NCBI GenBank assembly: GCA_902729315.2
Contig: LR746272.1
Span: forward strand, 2,948,035-3,012,034
Direction of reading: 5' to 3'
Length of the DNA: 64,000 bases
DNA from: Spirodela intermedia
Taxonomy: Eukaryota > Streptophyta > Magnoliopsida > Alismatales > Araceae
This document shows, one piece after another, positions 24,201-36,996 of this stretch. Positions within the stretch are counted from its first letter, which is position 1; each line of letters starts with the position of its first letter. The notes under the pieces are model-generated. The model saw nothing but the letters and a program-made list of their open reading frames with translations. It made no database searches and was not told the origin of the DNA. The translations under genes and the position numbers were made by a program.

Positions 24201-27200
24201 GCAGCTGCTACAATCTTGGGGTTCCAATTATTCTTTGTTACTGAAATATCAATTTGGTTCTTCTTTGAATAATAGTCAAAGTTAGTGATCCTTCGTGTCC
24301 CGTCATAGGATAGGCACTTGTTTTGTCAAAGTCGTACAGCAAAAAATGTTGCAGTTTCCAGTTTTAGCTTTATTGTACAGTACGCTGAATCTCTCCCTGA
24401 TCTACTCTAAATCCTTTTATCATCTACATTTGAGCGTATGTGAAAATGACCACAAATTAAACAGTTTCTTAATGCTTGACTATATGAACGTATCAACCTC
24501 ATCAAACTTGCCTTTGAACTCCCCAGGCAAAACAACTTGTTGACCAAAGGTCCTGATGATTATCGGCAGTTCTCAAGTGACAGGTATGATAAAATACACA
24601 AGAGAAAGGTAGATAATTTTTAGCAGTGGCTTATTTTGACATTAGACAGCTGAATATGCCGAAAAAAGAAGAAGGAACAGCTAATGTAATAATGCTTATT
24701 TTGACATCCAATAAAATTTTAATAAAATACAGAAATACTCACTACTTGAACATGCAAGTGAATCAAAAGTATGATTGTGGGTGACAGAGTCAAAAGACCT
24801 ATATTTTTCCCACAAAAAAAATAAATTATCAGGGGAAAACGGTTCACTGACCTCAACCCATGGCTTATATTGTGATTCCTCATGAGAGAAATAAATCGTA
24901 CTGACAAGTATCTGAATAAAGAGCATAAGCACAGGCGCTGCATTTATTGGCTGCTGAAGAAAGAGTTGAAGAAGGCACCAGGAACTTGTGTATGTCACCC
25001 CAATGATATATATGGGGTCTCTAATGGAGTGAAGGAAATAGTTAACAACTCTTTCATCAGTCGGACTACTCATCTGGAATTTAGTTTCCCAGGATATATT
25101 CTGACGGCAAGATGGCGAAAACCAGGGAGATAACAGGGAGATCATCAAAGTTAAAATCAGCGATCCATAAAGCAAAAGGAATGAACTGAGGTCGTAGCTT
25201 GATTCTAGTAGTGAGTGGTTTTGGTATCCAAGGATATGAAGAGAGATGAGAAAAAAAGACATAAAGTGACTAATGACCAATACTCCAAGATAAACTTTTC
25301 TTGATTTTGCAGAACGAAGTGCCAGGAATCCCAGACTAATAAGAAAAACCAGCGAAGCAATACGGAAAGTTTTTATCACACTGGTGCCAGCTTCCTCAAG
25401 AGACTTCGAAATATCAGGAAGATGAATCCAGTTCACACCACCTTGATGCCAACCCCTCAAGACTCTCATACAAATGAGTACAGAAAGTATCGAACAAAAA
25501 GATAGACTCTGATGATCCTTACAGACAAACGATGTCCCCTTCAGAATCTTGCAAAGTGATGACAAACTGAAACAAAACGGCAGTTGAGTACTATGATTAT
25601 CTCCTCTCACTATCATAGTTGCCTTTGGGGAGAATCCAACAAATGACTGAATTCTCATAAACAAAAAAATCAAATACAACGTGGACGTTAAGAAATGCCA
25701 TGTGTACTGCTCTTCTTCCACCAATGAACTTGACCCCAGACTAAACACATGGATGAGGATTGCAAGGAAAACAAAAGCCTCATCTTTGTTCCAACTACAG
25801 TTAAAGACTGTCCCGTGAGAAGGATATAGCTTCTGACGATGTTCTTTGAGCATCCTGACCAAAAGACCCAAGATGATGGCGCATGAAAAAACCATTATAG
25901 AAATTCCAGCCAACAGCATTGTCGCCGGATTCTGCAAAATTTGAAAGAAGTTGTTTGCCATGCTTTCTTAAACTTCATATATAAAGTTGAGCATGATATA
26001 CGTGGCAAAAGAAAAGCAGCATTACACTAGTGGCAGCTGTTGACAACCAATCACTGGCAGCACCTAAAAACTCATAATAAGCGTCGACAGTAATACTTGG
26101 GAGATCACCATTCCTCGAACTGTAAAAAGATACATCAGATAACTAATACAAAGATATTGGCCAGAATAATAGAAGTAAGAAAAATTACAAAATTTCTGAC
26201 TCATTCAGAAGTTTCCACGAATTATGGAAATTCACCGCATTTGAGAATAGATGACAGAAGTTTTCCTTCACACTCCCAGTTGATGGACTGATCCCTAAAT
26301 TATGTGCATTATTTAATCCAACACACAAGTCTTCACAAAGTACGTCTGGTATATATGATTGCAATAATCTAAGCAACTGGAATGAATTTATCTCCAAAGC
26401 TCGCAACCTTTGCACATCTGTTGCACAAAAAGTTACGATGAGATAATAAGATACTATGCAATTATAAGACATAAATCCATGACATTTTTACAATTTGAAA
26501 GCATGTTACATTGTCTTTAATTCGAGCAGGAATCACCGGTAATATCGAAGATACTGTTTTCCACAAAATAAAACTTTACTGAGAATTTTGATGAATATTA
26601 AACAAAATGTGAATTATATACGTAAAATAAAATAACGAAAATCTCCGTTAATAGCGCCAATCAATACCAGGGAAAGTATTATTTACTAAAAACCCCGAGT
26701 TCCAATTGAGGAACCAGGTTTAGGACAGTGGTAATGGCCACCGCGCATAGTTATTGTCCACAGGTCGAACATAAACTAATGAAAAAAAGTGGAGTCAAAC
26801 ATAATGAAGGTATATGGTCGATTTCATACTTTCATTGTTACACCTTCCGTTTTTTTACTATACTTTTATCATATTTTTCATATAGGAATCTAAATCATAG
26901 GATTGGGCTCAGCCGAAAATTTAAAGGAAGTCGATAACCCCAAAGGGGATTATCAAACGTTCCAAGACATTTCGTGACGGCGCCTAACCACAGAGATGAA
27001 ATGATGATGCTAATCAGAGAAAAATTATCGGTTCAAGAGAATTACTACAACTGGAAAAGCTAGCACTCAAAATATGCTGTAGAACGTCCATCCAGACAGG
27101 TGAACCAGAACCGACTTTTAGGTTCGTTCCACCGGTTATAAACTGACTGAGAACAGGGAGGACGAACCACACAAAATAGACACAACTTGCCCTAGATTAA

Positions 27201-30200
27201 TGGTTATTCTATAATTTGCACCGATCATCAGTTTTTTGGGCAGCAAGTCAAAGTCTATGAGCTCAAAGACATGGGAAAAATGCTTAAGTGTGCAGCTCAT
27301 CAATCCGTACACGAGCTTTAGAACACATCATCAATACAGTTAGGGGGGAAAGCATTAGAGCACCACAAACACCAACTCTCTGCATGCATCCTATCATTTA
27401 AATGGTTCAATGTAGAGATGTAGAAGAGGGGAAGGAAGATACCGGGCCTAGGTGGGAGAAACCTCGAGTTCAGAAGAAAAGTATTGGAGAAACATGATGG
27501 AAAAGATGATAAAACAGCATATGAAAGACAAGAAGAATGGATGAAACTCATTCCTTACATTGAAGAATCCACAGACAAGGTCTCATTGACAAATACTAGT
27601 TGGATAAGCTCAGGAATGGCGTGGTTGACCCTTGCAAAGGATAGAAGACCTTTCTGATGTAGGTTAACCCCCATTTGAATTTGTTTTTCAGTGGCGACTT
27701 TTATAATTTCCTGCACGAGTCCCATCCGAAAGTCTGTTGATTTTTTTTTGGGATTGTTAAATACTAGCCTATATTAATCTAGGATGATTAAAAAATCCTG
27801 ATAAACTTTCAAACCAATAGGGGTTTGCCATGGCTTCCTGGGAAGAGTAGATCAAGACACATAGTAGGTCAAATCGAGACATTGGATAAATTTTATCTAC
27901 AAGTGCAACCATAAAATGTCCATTAGAGCAGATATCGGATGACCTTGACACAGTTTTTCTAACTGATATTGGAACCTGTCAACATTCAGTCCATGCAAAC
28001 TTAATTGCAGAACAGGAACTCGTGATTGAAAAGTGCTCCCAGCGTGATTAGAAACTCTCCTTGGTACTCGAACGAGGTTGGGACATACTGTGAGCAACTG
28101 GGCTTTGAACCCGATACCCTGGGTTGACCAACCCTGTCAGTTGAGATATGTTCTCTTAGTAGTGATAACGTTTATGATGATTGGGACACAAACATTGGCT
28201 TGGTAATAAAAAAATGCCCAGAACATGGATACACAGCTACTAAATATCCGATCAAAGTGACAGGATAAAAAATAAAGGGAAGAGCAGATTCAGGACAAAA
28301 GAACAGCCCGTCAAAACTTCAAGTTAAGCGATGAGAGACAAATAAAGAATCTGACAATGATTACTAGAGTCTTATACAGCACCATGACGTTTAAGGAAAT
28401 TTAATGGTTATCCCAACTCAACTGATGACAATGAACCTCTTTCCTGTTTGCGTTTTAAAATTATATAAGAAAACGGGAATAAGAAACGTAGTTAAAGAAA
28501 GAATATCACAGTACAGATGGCAATAATTCCTGCTCGTTTATATTGATCCATGCATAAATAATTACTATTGACAAGCTACATTTTGGATTGAAGAAATTGG
28601 AGAAGTAAAAAGAACAAGAAAAAATGCCATTCTAATGGAGCAATATTATTTTTAACCCATTCAATGTAAATAAGAGGTATGTACAAACCTGTCATTTGGT
28701 CAACAACCTCTCTGATTAGAAGGCCAACACTATTCTTCGGAATAGGCAACCCAAAGAGAATTGCCAGGGTTGGTGCAATATCTACCTGAACAACGAAAAA
28801 TAGGTACTGATGGGAGACATTCACGCAGATTGGGTGAAAAGTTATATGCTGCAATGACCTCAAATGAAAACATAAGAATGAAGAACAAGGGTATTTGTAT
28901 CTAAATAAATCAATTTTCAGTGAATCTACGTATGGAGAACAAATGATAACTTAGAGAGGATACTCTTTTCTTTTCAGTTTAAAAATCTGAAATTATGTAT
29001 CAATGTAAGGGCTACTAAAACCAGGTGAAGATGCACAACATGGAACTTTACATTGTTTCCCCCTCCCCCCCCTCAGAGCTTGGTTTGCTGGGGCCCTGGG
29101 CAGAAAGACTCCCTCTTCCGGTTGCCACAAGCACTCATCAAATTGAAGGCAGAAAAATAAAGAGCCTATAATTTTGGTACTGAGAGGAACTGCCTGAAGA
29201 TGGTGAGGTGGAGGGAATGAGGAAAGGACATATTGCAATCCACAGCTATGGTGCTCCCTGCCACACAAATGTTGACATTGTCAGGACCAACGATTGGACA
29301 TCCTACAGGAAGCCACGAGTGCTCCATGACCATCTGTGTCATAGATCCTCCACGGTGAAGGGGGAGGTGCTGATGGATAGCCAGTTTATCGAGGTTTCAA
29401 GCTCTGGAGGGAATATCAGATGAAACTCAATTATGAGGCTATGAGGCTACAAAAAGTGGTTATTATGCTGACCAGCAGGATTCAAAGATCTCTTATCAAG
29501 GAGACCTTAGCAGCTCATACGTGGATTAATTATATTAAGTTTCAATAGAGAAGTGGCTAGATTTTCGAGGCAATTTTTAAGAAAGCATATGACAGAACGT
29601 GATGGGTCAATACATGCGGATCTGATACTTCAGTCTTGTCTGATCTCAGAAAAACTTGTATTGGAGAACGGGGAATATTTAAAATGTGCTTGTGTTGGGA
29701 GAGATTCCATACCTTCAGCCCTTATTTGCCCTAATTATTCAAGCAGTGACCAAAATACAGAAATGAAAAAGGTTTCGGGATGGATTACGTGTTTTCAGTC
29801 ATACCATAGTGCATATAGGTAATACATGTGCAGTAGTCTTGCAGAGGAACACAGAATGATAGAAGCCACAGAAATGTGACAAATTGGGAAAGGGAAAACG
29901 ACCATCATTTTCAAAGCAAATGATAGTAGAGAATCAATCCATAAACAGTGCCCGACATATCCAACTTAAACATCCCAGAAGAGACGGCATGTCGTCGCTT
30001 AGGCACTCTATTAACAACATTTTTTATCCAAGAAACATAACTTTTTACCTGATTAATTGTCCTATAAGCTTGTAACTTAAAATCTGTTGACTTTGGCTGA
30101 AGACCCACAAAAAGTGCAACAGAGTCAGTTTCCTCATATGAAGAACCTCCATGATTCCCATTATCAGTCATGCCATGATCACTAACAACTACCTGAAAAA

Positions 30201-33200
30201 ATAAACATAGATCCTAGATTAAACATCCATATATTTGAAGTAACAACCTTGTCAACAAGAAAATTCAACACATTTTTTGATAGTAAATACTTGTCTTTCA
30301 AATCAACCTTGTCATCTTTTCATCTTCTCTGGCGAAACCTACATTACTAAACTAAGAAGCCCAGAAATTACCTACCCCAAGCATTTGCCATGGAAAAACT
30401 GTACGTTTTGAGAGCGTTATACATAATGAAGGGGGGAGGCAGATGGCCAGGGAAACGAAATGAAAAGATGGGAGAAAGGAATGATGGTTCCCCCTGGATG
30501 ATGGTGGGAAGAGAAGGGTTGTGGTTGGTGAACATGGACTTGGGGTAGTGTGAATGTGACTCAAGTGGTAGGGAGTTGGACAGACTGGAGAAGGGGAAGG
30601 GTAGGGGTGCAAGAGAAGGTAGGCAGGGTTGCCTACTGGCAGCCAGTAGGGGGAGACGGAGTGCTTCATTTGAGGATGTGGGGAGGATACCAGAAAAATA
30701 GGATTGCCCGCTGACGGGGGTCTGAAAAAGGGCAAGCTAGAAAAGGGGAGGAAGCAAAAGAGCGGGCACTCACCAGGAGAAAGGGGAAGAGATGGCAGGA
30801 GGGTTCAGGTGCCACCAAAGGGGAGAGGACTTGAAGATGGCGGGAGGGAGGGAGGAATGGCCACCTTGATGATGGTGTGACAATCATCAAAGAAAATGGA
30901 ATCCAACCTTCTGTACCAAACGAGATCAAACTTCACTTCAGATACAGACCAATTCGTTACAAGCCCCGCTAAGTTTCTCACTTACCTGGCCCACTGAAAC
31001 TCCTAAACAATGTTGATAAGAACTCGAGAATAATATCTAAAAATAAAGTAGAGTAAAATCTCAATAACTAGAATCACAGTATGAGAAGTAAATCAGCAAT
31101 TCTGAAAATGAAATGTACGAGCACATCTTAATCTAGTAAATAATATAATTATAATCTGGTTGAACGATGCTGTACAGAACCGTCGGTCTTCACTCAAGGG
31201 ATGCCGTCCAAGCAATTCTGAAAATGAAATGTACGAGCATATCTTGATCTAGTAAATTATATAATTATAATCTGGTTGAATGATGCTGCTCAGAACCGTC
31301 GATCTTCACTCAAGGGATGTTGTCCAAAGAACATTAATCCAATTACTATGCTAATAACAACAATACGATATAAGCGCATTCCGTCAAAATTATTTGGCGG
31401 ATCATTCCCGTCATAATGTATTTACATTCTCAGAGACAAGAATCACATAAGAGGTCCGGCGATGAAGAAAATGTGAAACTGTGTATACAAATAAGGAAGA
31501 TTATCTCTAGATGGTTTATTTCAGGACAAAATGTTCTTACTCAAATGGGTAAAAATAAATTAGACACGAATCATGCAGTCTGATATTAATCAAATAGATA
31601 AATAATGAAGGAATAAGACAGGTACGAAGTATGAACCAGAAGCGTGCGTTTGTCAACATTTTGTTGAAGGATGGCATGTGTGTGAGCCGCCCTGATAACA
31701 TCATCCATCTCCTTCAGTTTTGGGGCCATGAGAATGCTGTTTCAGAATAAATAATAATTTTTGTGAAGCAATGATAATGATAGTTATTGTAACTCTCTAA
31801 ATGCAGTTACCTGTTACGCCCGCCAATATGGCCAACATGATCAAGGCCCAGATAATGAAGAATCTAAAGGAAAAGCCTTGTTAAGAACCAGAAATAGTTG
31901 TCACATCAAGCAGAACATTTAAGAGTATAGAAATAATGAATCTCAAAAGCATCAGTTATGACAATTAAGAAGAAAACTCAGAATGCTGTTAAACGTTCAA
32001 GTTATTCACAGAGGAATATTTTGCAGATTATTAATTTTTATCTTGACTAAAATGAAGAACTTCTCAATATAACCACATCAGTAAATAAATACAATGAAGA
32101 ACTTCTATTTCTACTCGAGATCTTCAACCTTTTAAGAACATCGAAAGAAATTGATGTCCAATGAAACACTCTAATTTTATTGCCACAACATATTATTTTC
32201 TGGAACATGCCTCACAATAGGTCCAAACTTCCACCAAGTGACTGAAACTGTGGGCACTTTGCTGGTGTAGAAGAAGCCCTTTTATTCTCTACAAAATTAG
32301 TTTACCTTCTTCCCTCCTGGCCCCATGACCAGCTTGTCATGCAGCCGTTTTTCCTACCTTTATCTATTGCAGTTCAGATTCCATGTCAATAAAGAGGTAA
32401 AAGAAAACCTCAACAACGCCTGATTTCTCACAGCTGTCATGTAACAAGGGATTGCCTGGTATTCTTTCCGTCCTACTTTTTTCTTTCTCGCTAAACGATG
32501 GGAAAATTCACTTTGTTCGAATATAGTTGAGTGCAGGACCATTTGGGGGCCCATCTAGGATCTGCTCCAATATGCCTGTAGTCGGTCTACTACTTTAGGG
32601 AGAGTGGGATCAGCCTATGAATGATTGTGGACTCCCACCTTCACAAACATATTTTTAACCTTTTAATTACAATTCAAAAGACTAAATTTCTCATTATGAA
32701 CACTTCAAAATTGTGTCTTTGCATGTATTTTCTTATTCAATTATAGTTTAAATTGATGACCAGACAGAGTGCATAGTCAGGGTCGTGTGTATTTTCCAGC
32801 AAGATTTATGACACAATGGCCTATTATAGCTTCAATAAAGACTCATCTCCCATTGAGGTAATTTGCAGTTGTAATGTCGGATTGTTTAAAATGCCACTAC
32901 ACTAAATGGGAAATGTAGGAAGCATAACCTCGAAAAAGTAACAAGTGTGTTCAGAGATTAAAGAAAAAAATAAGAAGGGCTCACCAGAAGGTCCCAATCC
33001 TTTGCGGCCAGCTCTGATTCTAGATGTCGAGAAACATTGAAATCAACTTCCACAGTATCTTTAACCTGATTAGGGATGAGAAGACCCCCAGAACTCATCA
33101 TCAGATATAAGAGCAGCAACATTACAATCACACAATAATCCACGTGATTAGTAAATTCAAGTCATTGACCTAGTCTCAAGATTAAATGGTTCTAAGGTTG

Positions 33201-36128
33201 AATTTCTCTTAGTTTTTAACGTACAAATGAAAGAACAGAGGATCCAATACATGCAAATGACCGCTTCAGCTGTCAGGCAAGCATGCTTTCAGTACAGTGC
33301 AAATGTAAGAACATGAAATGAGTAATCAGCTTCGGAGGTGCCTATGATTTTTTATAGTTTCAAAGGTCATATATACACGACTTAAGCCATTGTCAAATCT
33401 AGTCTGGAAGCGGGGAGGGCGATCTGCAAGTGGGTAAAGAAAAAAACAACGCAATGTACTAACATTTCCTTGGTCCATGACTATTCAAGCCGACATATGC
33501 AACAGGAAGCGATTTACAGCACTTGTTAAGCTTTGTAAGGACATAGTCAAGCTTTGTTACGGATTCCAGTCTGCTTTCTAAGTATATATACCCAAATATT
33601 TGCAAGTCTGAAATGAAAATGCTAGTGATACAATGTGTTTTCTCTAGGAATACCAACTCTAGTTTCCCTGATTAGTGACTCCAGATAATATAGGAGGGAC
33701 CATCTGAATTAACTTATTTTGAGGATCAAACACTTACACTATCCAATTAAGGAAATAGTTCTCATGTGTTCAAGATTCAATTAACGATACTGCTGAAACG
33801 ACTTGAAACGGCCAGTTCATTCCAAACACATAGCTAAAAGTGACTTTGGGTTATCAAGAGTGAATCACATCCCCAAATAAAGGCTTACACCACAGTATTT
33901 TTGCTACCACCTAAACATGACCAATTAGAAAATAACATGTCAAAAATTGTCTTATCAAACCAAAAGAGAATAAATATAGATGAATTATAAAGAAAAATAA
34001 AATACTATGAGAACTCGACTTCTCAGATTACTTACATAAAAACTGCTTACTCCATCTTGCCTAATAAACCGTCCAGGAAACAATCTAATCCATGTCTCAT
34101 CACCAAGCATCACCATTTTCTGCCCACAATGATAAAATTGATCTGCAGAATGATGATAACTTAAGAAGAGACCGAAGAAGTCTAACTCCATCATCAACAT
34201 CTCAGGACAGCTATTTTTCCCAACTTACCGACCAAGTTGTCATCTAACATTTCTTGGGTATTAAAATTGAAGGCCACATCCAAAAAGCCTCCAACTATAC
34301 CAGAAACAATTGCCTGCAATGCTATACAAGGCTGAATGTTCATAATTTGAAAGCAACCAAAGAAATGAGTGCTTGGGAGACAGATAAACTCCACCTTTAG
34401 TCGAGGCATGGTAACAGTGGGAGTGGCAGCAAGTGCATGGTATCCAAGTGCTTTACCACTTGACAGCAAAGAATGAGTGTATGGCATGGCATCAGCCATG
34501 ATTTTAGTGGCAGTTGTCTCACCCTTACCAAGAATGAACTCAGCAGGTAGTCCATCCACAACCTGGCAAGAGTGTTCAGAAACTAAACAAATTTATCTTT
34601 TACAGGATTCAACAAAATATAAGCGCTTCCAAATTGTATTTTCCAAGGAGAAAAAACATACCATCAATATCAATCGATCAAAAAAAGGAGGTAGTCGTGA
34701 CATTCCCTGCACAAAAGAGAGATGCTTCAAGAATCATAATCTACGAGAAATAACATTAAAATGCTTGATTAAATCACCACAAAGTATTTTGAAGAAATTA
34801 AAATATGAAGTATATGAATGAAGAAAAGACAAGAATCCTATATCAGGATTGTAAGATGATGCATAACAAAGAAATCAAAAAACAAAGAGAAAGTTGCAAA
34901 CATATAGTAATAGGCAACGAAATGAAAATGAAACCAAGAAGGGAATTGAATGAAAATAATTTCTTGTGAGCCTAAGCCAACCCAGAAACTTTCCACTATT
35001 ACCAGACCGAAATTAGAATTTTTCACCTAAACTATGAGAATATAAGAGCAGATAGAGACAACAAGTGTATGGAGAAAAGTTAAGACCTCATCAGGCAGGT
35101 CAGATTTAAATTAAATAGTTCTAAGATTACTAGCCTGTCTCATCGACAGAAAATTATGTTTTTTTATTTCTTTAGATTTGAGGAGGCACGAAATGTTTAA
35201 ATCACAACAATAATTTTCTACTAAGATCATACGTAATGATATAGATCAAGACTCCCAATGGCCCAGATATTTACATGCAATTGAAAAGCGTGATTACCTG
35301 AACCAAATCTGCTTCGATTTGAGTGGAATAAGGAAGCGAAGAGTGTGACTATTTCTTTTCAAAGGGAATAATTACCATTATTTGTAAGATAGATGATTGT
35401 CCAACAGGTCACATGGGAAGGGAAGGAAAATTCCAAGTATTGATTTGAATCTTCTCACATATTGATACCTTTTTGTCAGCCGAAGTTTCTGTGTTAGTGG
35501 CATTCCATGCTAAATTGATAAAGACTTTACAAGTACTTTCAAGAAAAATCATCGATGATCTATCTATTGGATATGTCAAGAATAAAAGAAGAACATAAAA
35601 CGTATGACTAGAAAAGCAACAGAAAAAAGCTTAAAAAGTTTGAAAAAAGAAAGTAGAGTACTAGTATGAGGAGAAGGTTAAGATATGTCAATGGAGAAGG
35701 CACGGTTTCACATTTTTTCTAGTCCGACACTCACTTCATCTCACCCAAAACGAAAGGCGAGAACAATGGAAAAGAGAGAATTGAGAACGCTCACCTTATA
35801 CATAGCTCTGAGCTCATGTGGAGGAAGGTTCCACCTCTCAGGGATATCGGCAGAGCCACAAGTCGGCATTAAAAAACTCTCAGGGCCGCTGCGCATTGCG
35901 AAACTCACCAAAAAAGATCAATTCAGAACCAACATGGGATCGGGACGAAAGAAACAATTAAAAGAAGAAAAAAAACTGAAACAGGGCAAAGTCTTCTAAC
36001 CTTAGACCCGAAAGGGCCGGCCTCACAGGGAAGAAAGCGAACATGAAGAGATAGAGGCCAAGGATCTGGAGCAGAACGGCGGCAACCGTCCATGCCGCCA
36101 GGCGTGTGCAGGCCATGGAAGAAGGCAT
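21278..36128 (-). CDS. PIGG: GPI ethanolamine phosphate transferase 2 (PIG-G/GPI7 type)
   Basis: Adds ethanolamine phosphate to the second mannose of the GPI anchor in the ER membrane. Exons: 36001-36128, 35795-35903, 34662-34706, 34395-34562, 34229-34313, 34036-34142, 32985-33065, 31811-31863, 31637-31736, 30049-30192, 28689-28785, 26189-26417, 26026-26119, 24743-25931, 22129-22221, 21668-21951, 21278-21416. All junctions are GT-AG; phases agree except between 24743 and 22221, where an exon of 3n+2 bases seems missing. About 1,050 residues, near family size. Exon 1 encodes a membrane anchor (LLQILGLYLFMFAFFP). The luminal phosphatase-fold domain (about residues 90-340) has VVDGLP, TPTVTMPRLK (nucleophile Thr), GDETW..LFPG, HYLGLDHVGH and SDHGMTDNGNHGGSS, the metal and active-site set. 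The 1.2-kb exon and later exons encode many membrane spans, ending with HLFIWSVFSPK (as in human PIGG) and a last span. The exon 9 donor is the weak GTTCAT. No disabling change seen. Confidence 0.93.
22222..24742 (-). other. Large PIGG intron that should contain a missed micro-exon
   Basis: The 5' exon ends after one base of a codon (AGT A|GTGAGT) while the 3' exon starts at a codon boundary (CAG|GTT TCT GCT for V-S-A-L-Y-F). In related proteins a few residues stand between these segments, so a short exon of 3n+2 bases is expected. I searched by eye and found no convincing AG..GT candidate. The intron is AT-rich. A curious open stretch near 24490-24545 (minus) reads F-G-Q-Q-V-V-L-P-G-E-F-K-G-K but fits neither the phase nor the family. 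Confidence 0.6.
27739..28150 (-). mobile_element. Candidate tRNA-derived SINE in a PIGG intron
   Basis: On the minus strand a box-A-like stretch (TCTCAACTGACAGGGTTGGT near 28145-28122) is followed about 35 bp later by a good box B, GGGTTCAAAGCCC, at 28099-28111. A second box-B-like GTTCGAGTACC lies further on. The segment ends in a run of nine A residues near 27740-27748. This is the layout of a pol III retroposon. I could not confirm target-site duplications, and the length (about 410 bp) is long for a plant SINE. Confidence 0.35.
31095..31327. repeat. Tandem duplication, period 116 bp, in a PIGG intron
   Basis: Copy 1 (31095-31210) and copy 2 (31211-31327) both start AGCAATTCTGAAAATGAAAT and both contain CTAGTAAAT(A/T)ATATAATTAT, AATCTGGTTGAA(C/T)GATGCTG, CAGAACCGTCG(G/A)TCTTC and ACTCAAGGGATG. 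Only a handful of differences are visible, so the duplication is recent. It lies wholly inside the intron between the exons at 31637-31736 and 30049-30192. Confidence 0.92.
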
Positions 36129-36996
36129 GGCGACAGAAGAAGAGTTCAGTTCCCGCAGGATGGGAAGCCTGCAAGTGAGGAAACGGAGACCGCAGAGACG
36201 TCGACAAGCTGGTGGACTAGTGGCTGCTGCATCTCTGGAAGACGAACTCCGATGACATCCATGGCCTCCACGGATGATCAGACTGAGAGGGAAGAATCCG
36301 CACTCATCTGTGAACCCCAACAAATCTGCCGAGAACTTCAGGAAGATCCTTCCAGGTTGCAGATTTTCCGACACTTCTCTGCCAGATTCTCGGCGATTTC
36401 CTGCGACTACTTCCGATTCCGAATGCTTTCAAGGATCGTTTTTAAACACAAGTAGCGGGTGATGACTCACCCGGGTGTCGACTCGGCCGACTCAGATCGC
36501 CTCCTCTAGTTACAGAATTAGAACCAATAAATACAATTGTTTAATCTCTGAAGTCCTTGACGTCATTATCTTTTTTCATGAGATTAAAATTATAATAAAT
36601 CATGGATCAGGAAACAGCCTATATTATTTGTAGCCCTTTTAAAATATTATTTTCTTTAAATATAACCTTTTTATTAAATAATTGCCCGAGGGATTTTTTG
36701 TAGCTTTTAGCTTAAACCCCTACTTGGTCATAAGAAAATATCTGATTATATTAATTATGCCCTATTCTGCCATTTTTCGAGAAGCTGCCTTTTCGGGATA
36801 AGACGAAGAAAAGGTAGGGAGCCAAGTAGAAAATTATAAATTATTTTTAGGATCCGTAAACCGATTTGGTATCCGAAGCTGTAATCACATTTGTATAAAA
36901 CGTATCAGGATTGGGTTTTGCATCCGATACGGTGAAATCACATCTGTGAGGCTTCGGGCAGCTCTTCCCTCCCCAAGTTTCAGCGCCCATCGCGCA
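36129..36996. promoter_or_regulatory. Shared upstream region between PIGG (minus) and the M20 peptidase (plus)
   Basis: The two start codons are 868 bp apart and transcription diverges. The PIGG-proximal 350 bp are moderately GC-rich, the middle is AT-rich (about 36520-36780), and a TATA-like AAATTATAAATT lies at about 36831-36842 upstream of the peptidase. No coding exon is evident between them. It may act as a bidirectional promoter; that is inference from spacing. Confidence 0.5.

Noticed and set aside
24490-24560. Minus-strand stretch F-G-Q-Q-V-V-L-P-G-E-F-K-G-K as the missing PIGG exon
   Set aside because: It sounds coding but does not fit the phase, has no suitable donor, and does not match PIGG at this place.
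30352-30929. Minus-strand Pro/Ser-rich ORFs inside a PIGG intron
   Set aside because: Low-complexity composition, no domain, and located within a well-supported intron.
36946-36996. N-terminal extension of the aminoacylase
   Set aside because: The upstream start is a GTG; the first ATG, at 36997, directly precedes the hydrophobic signal-like segment.
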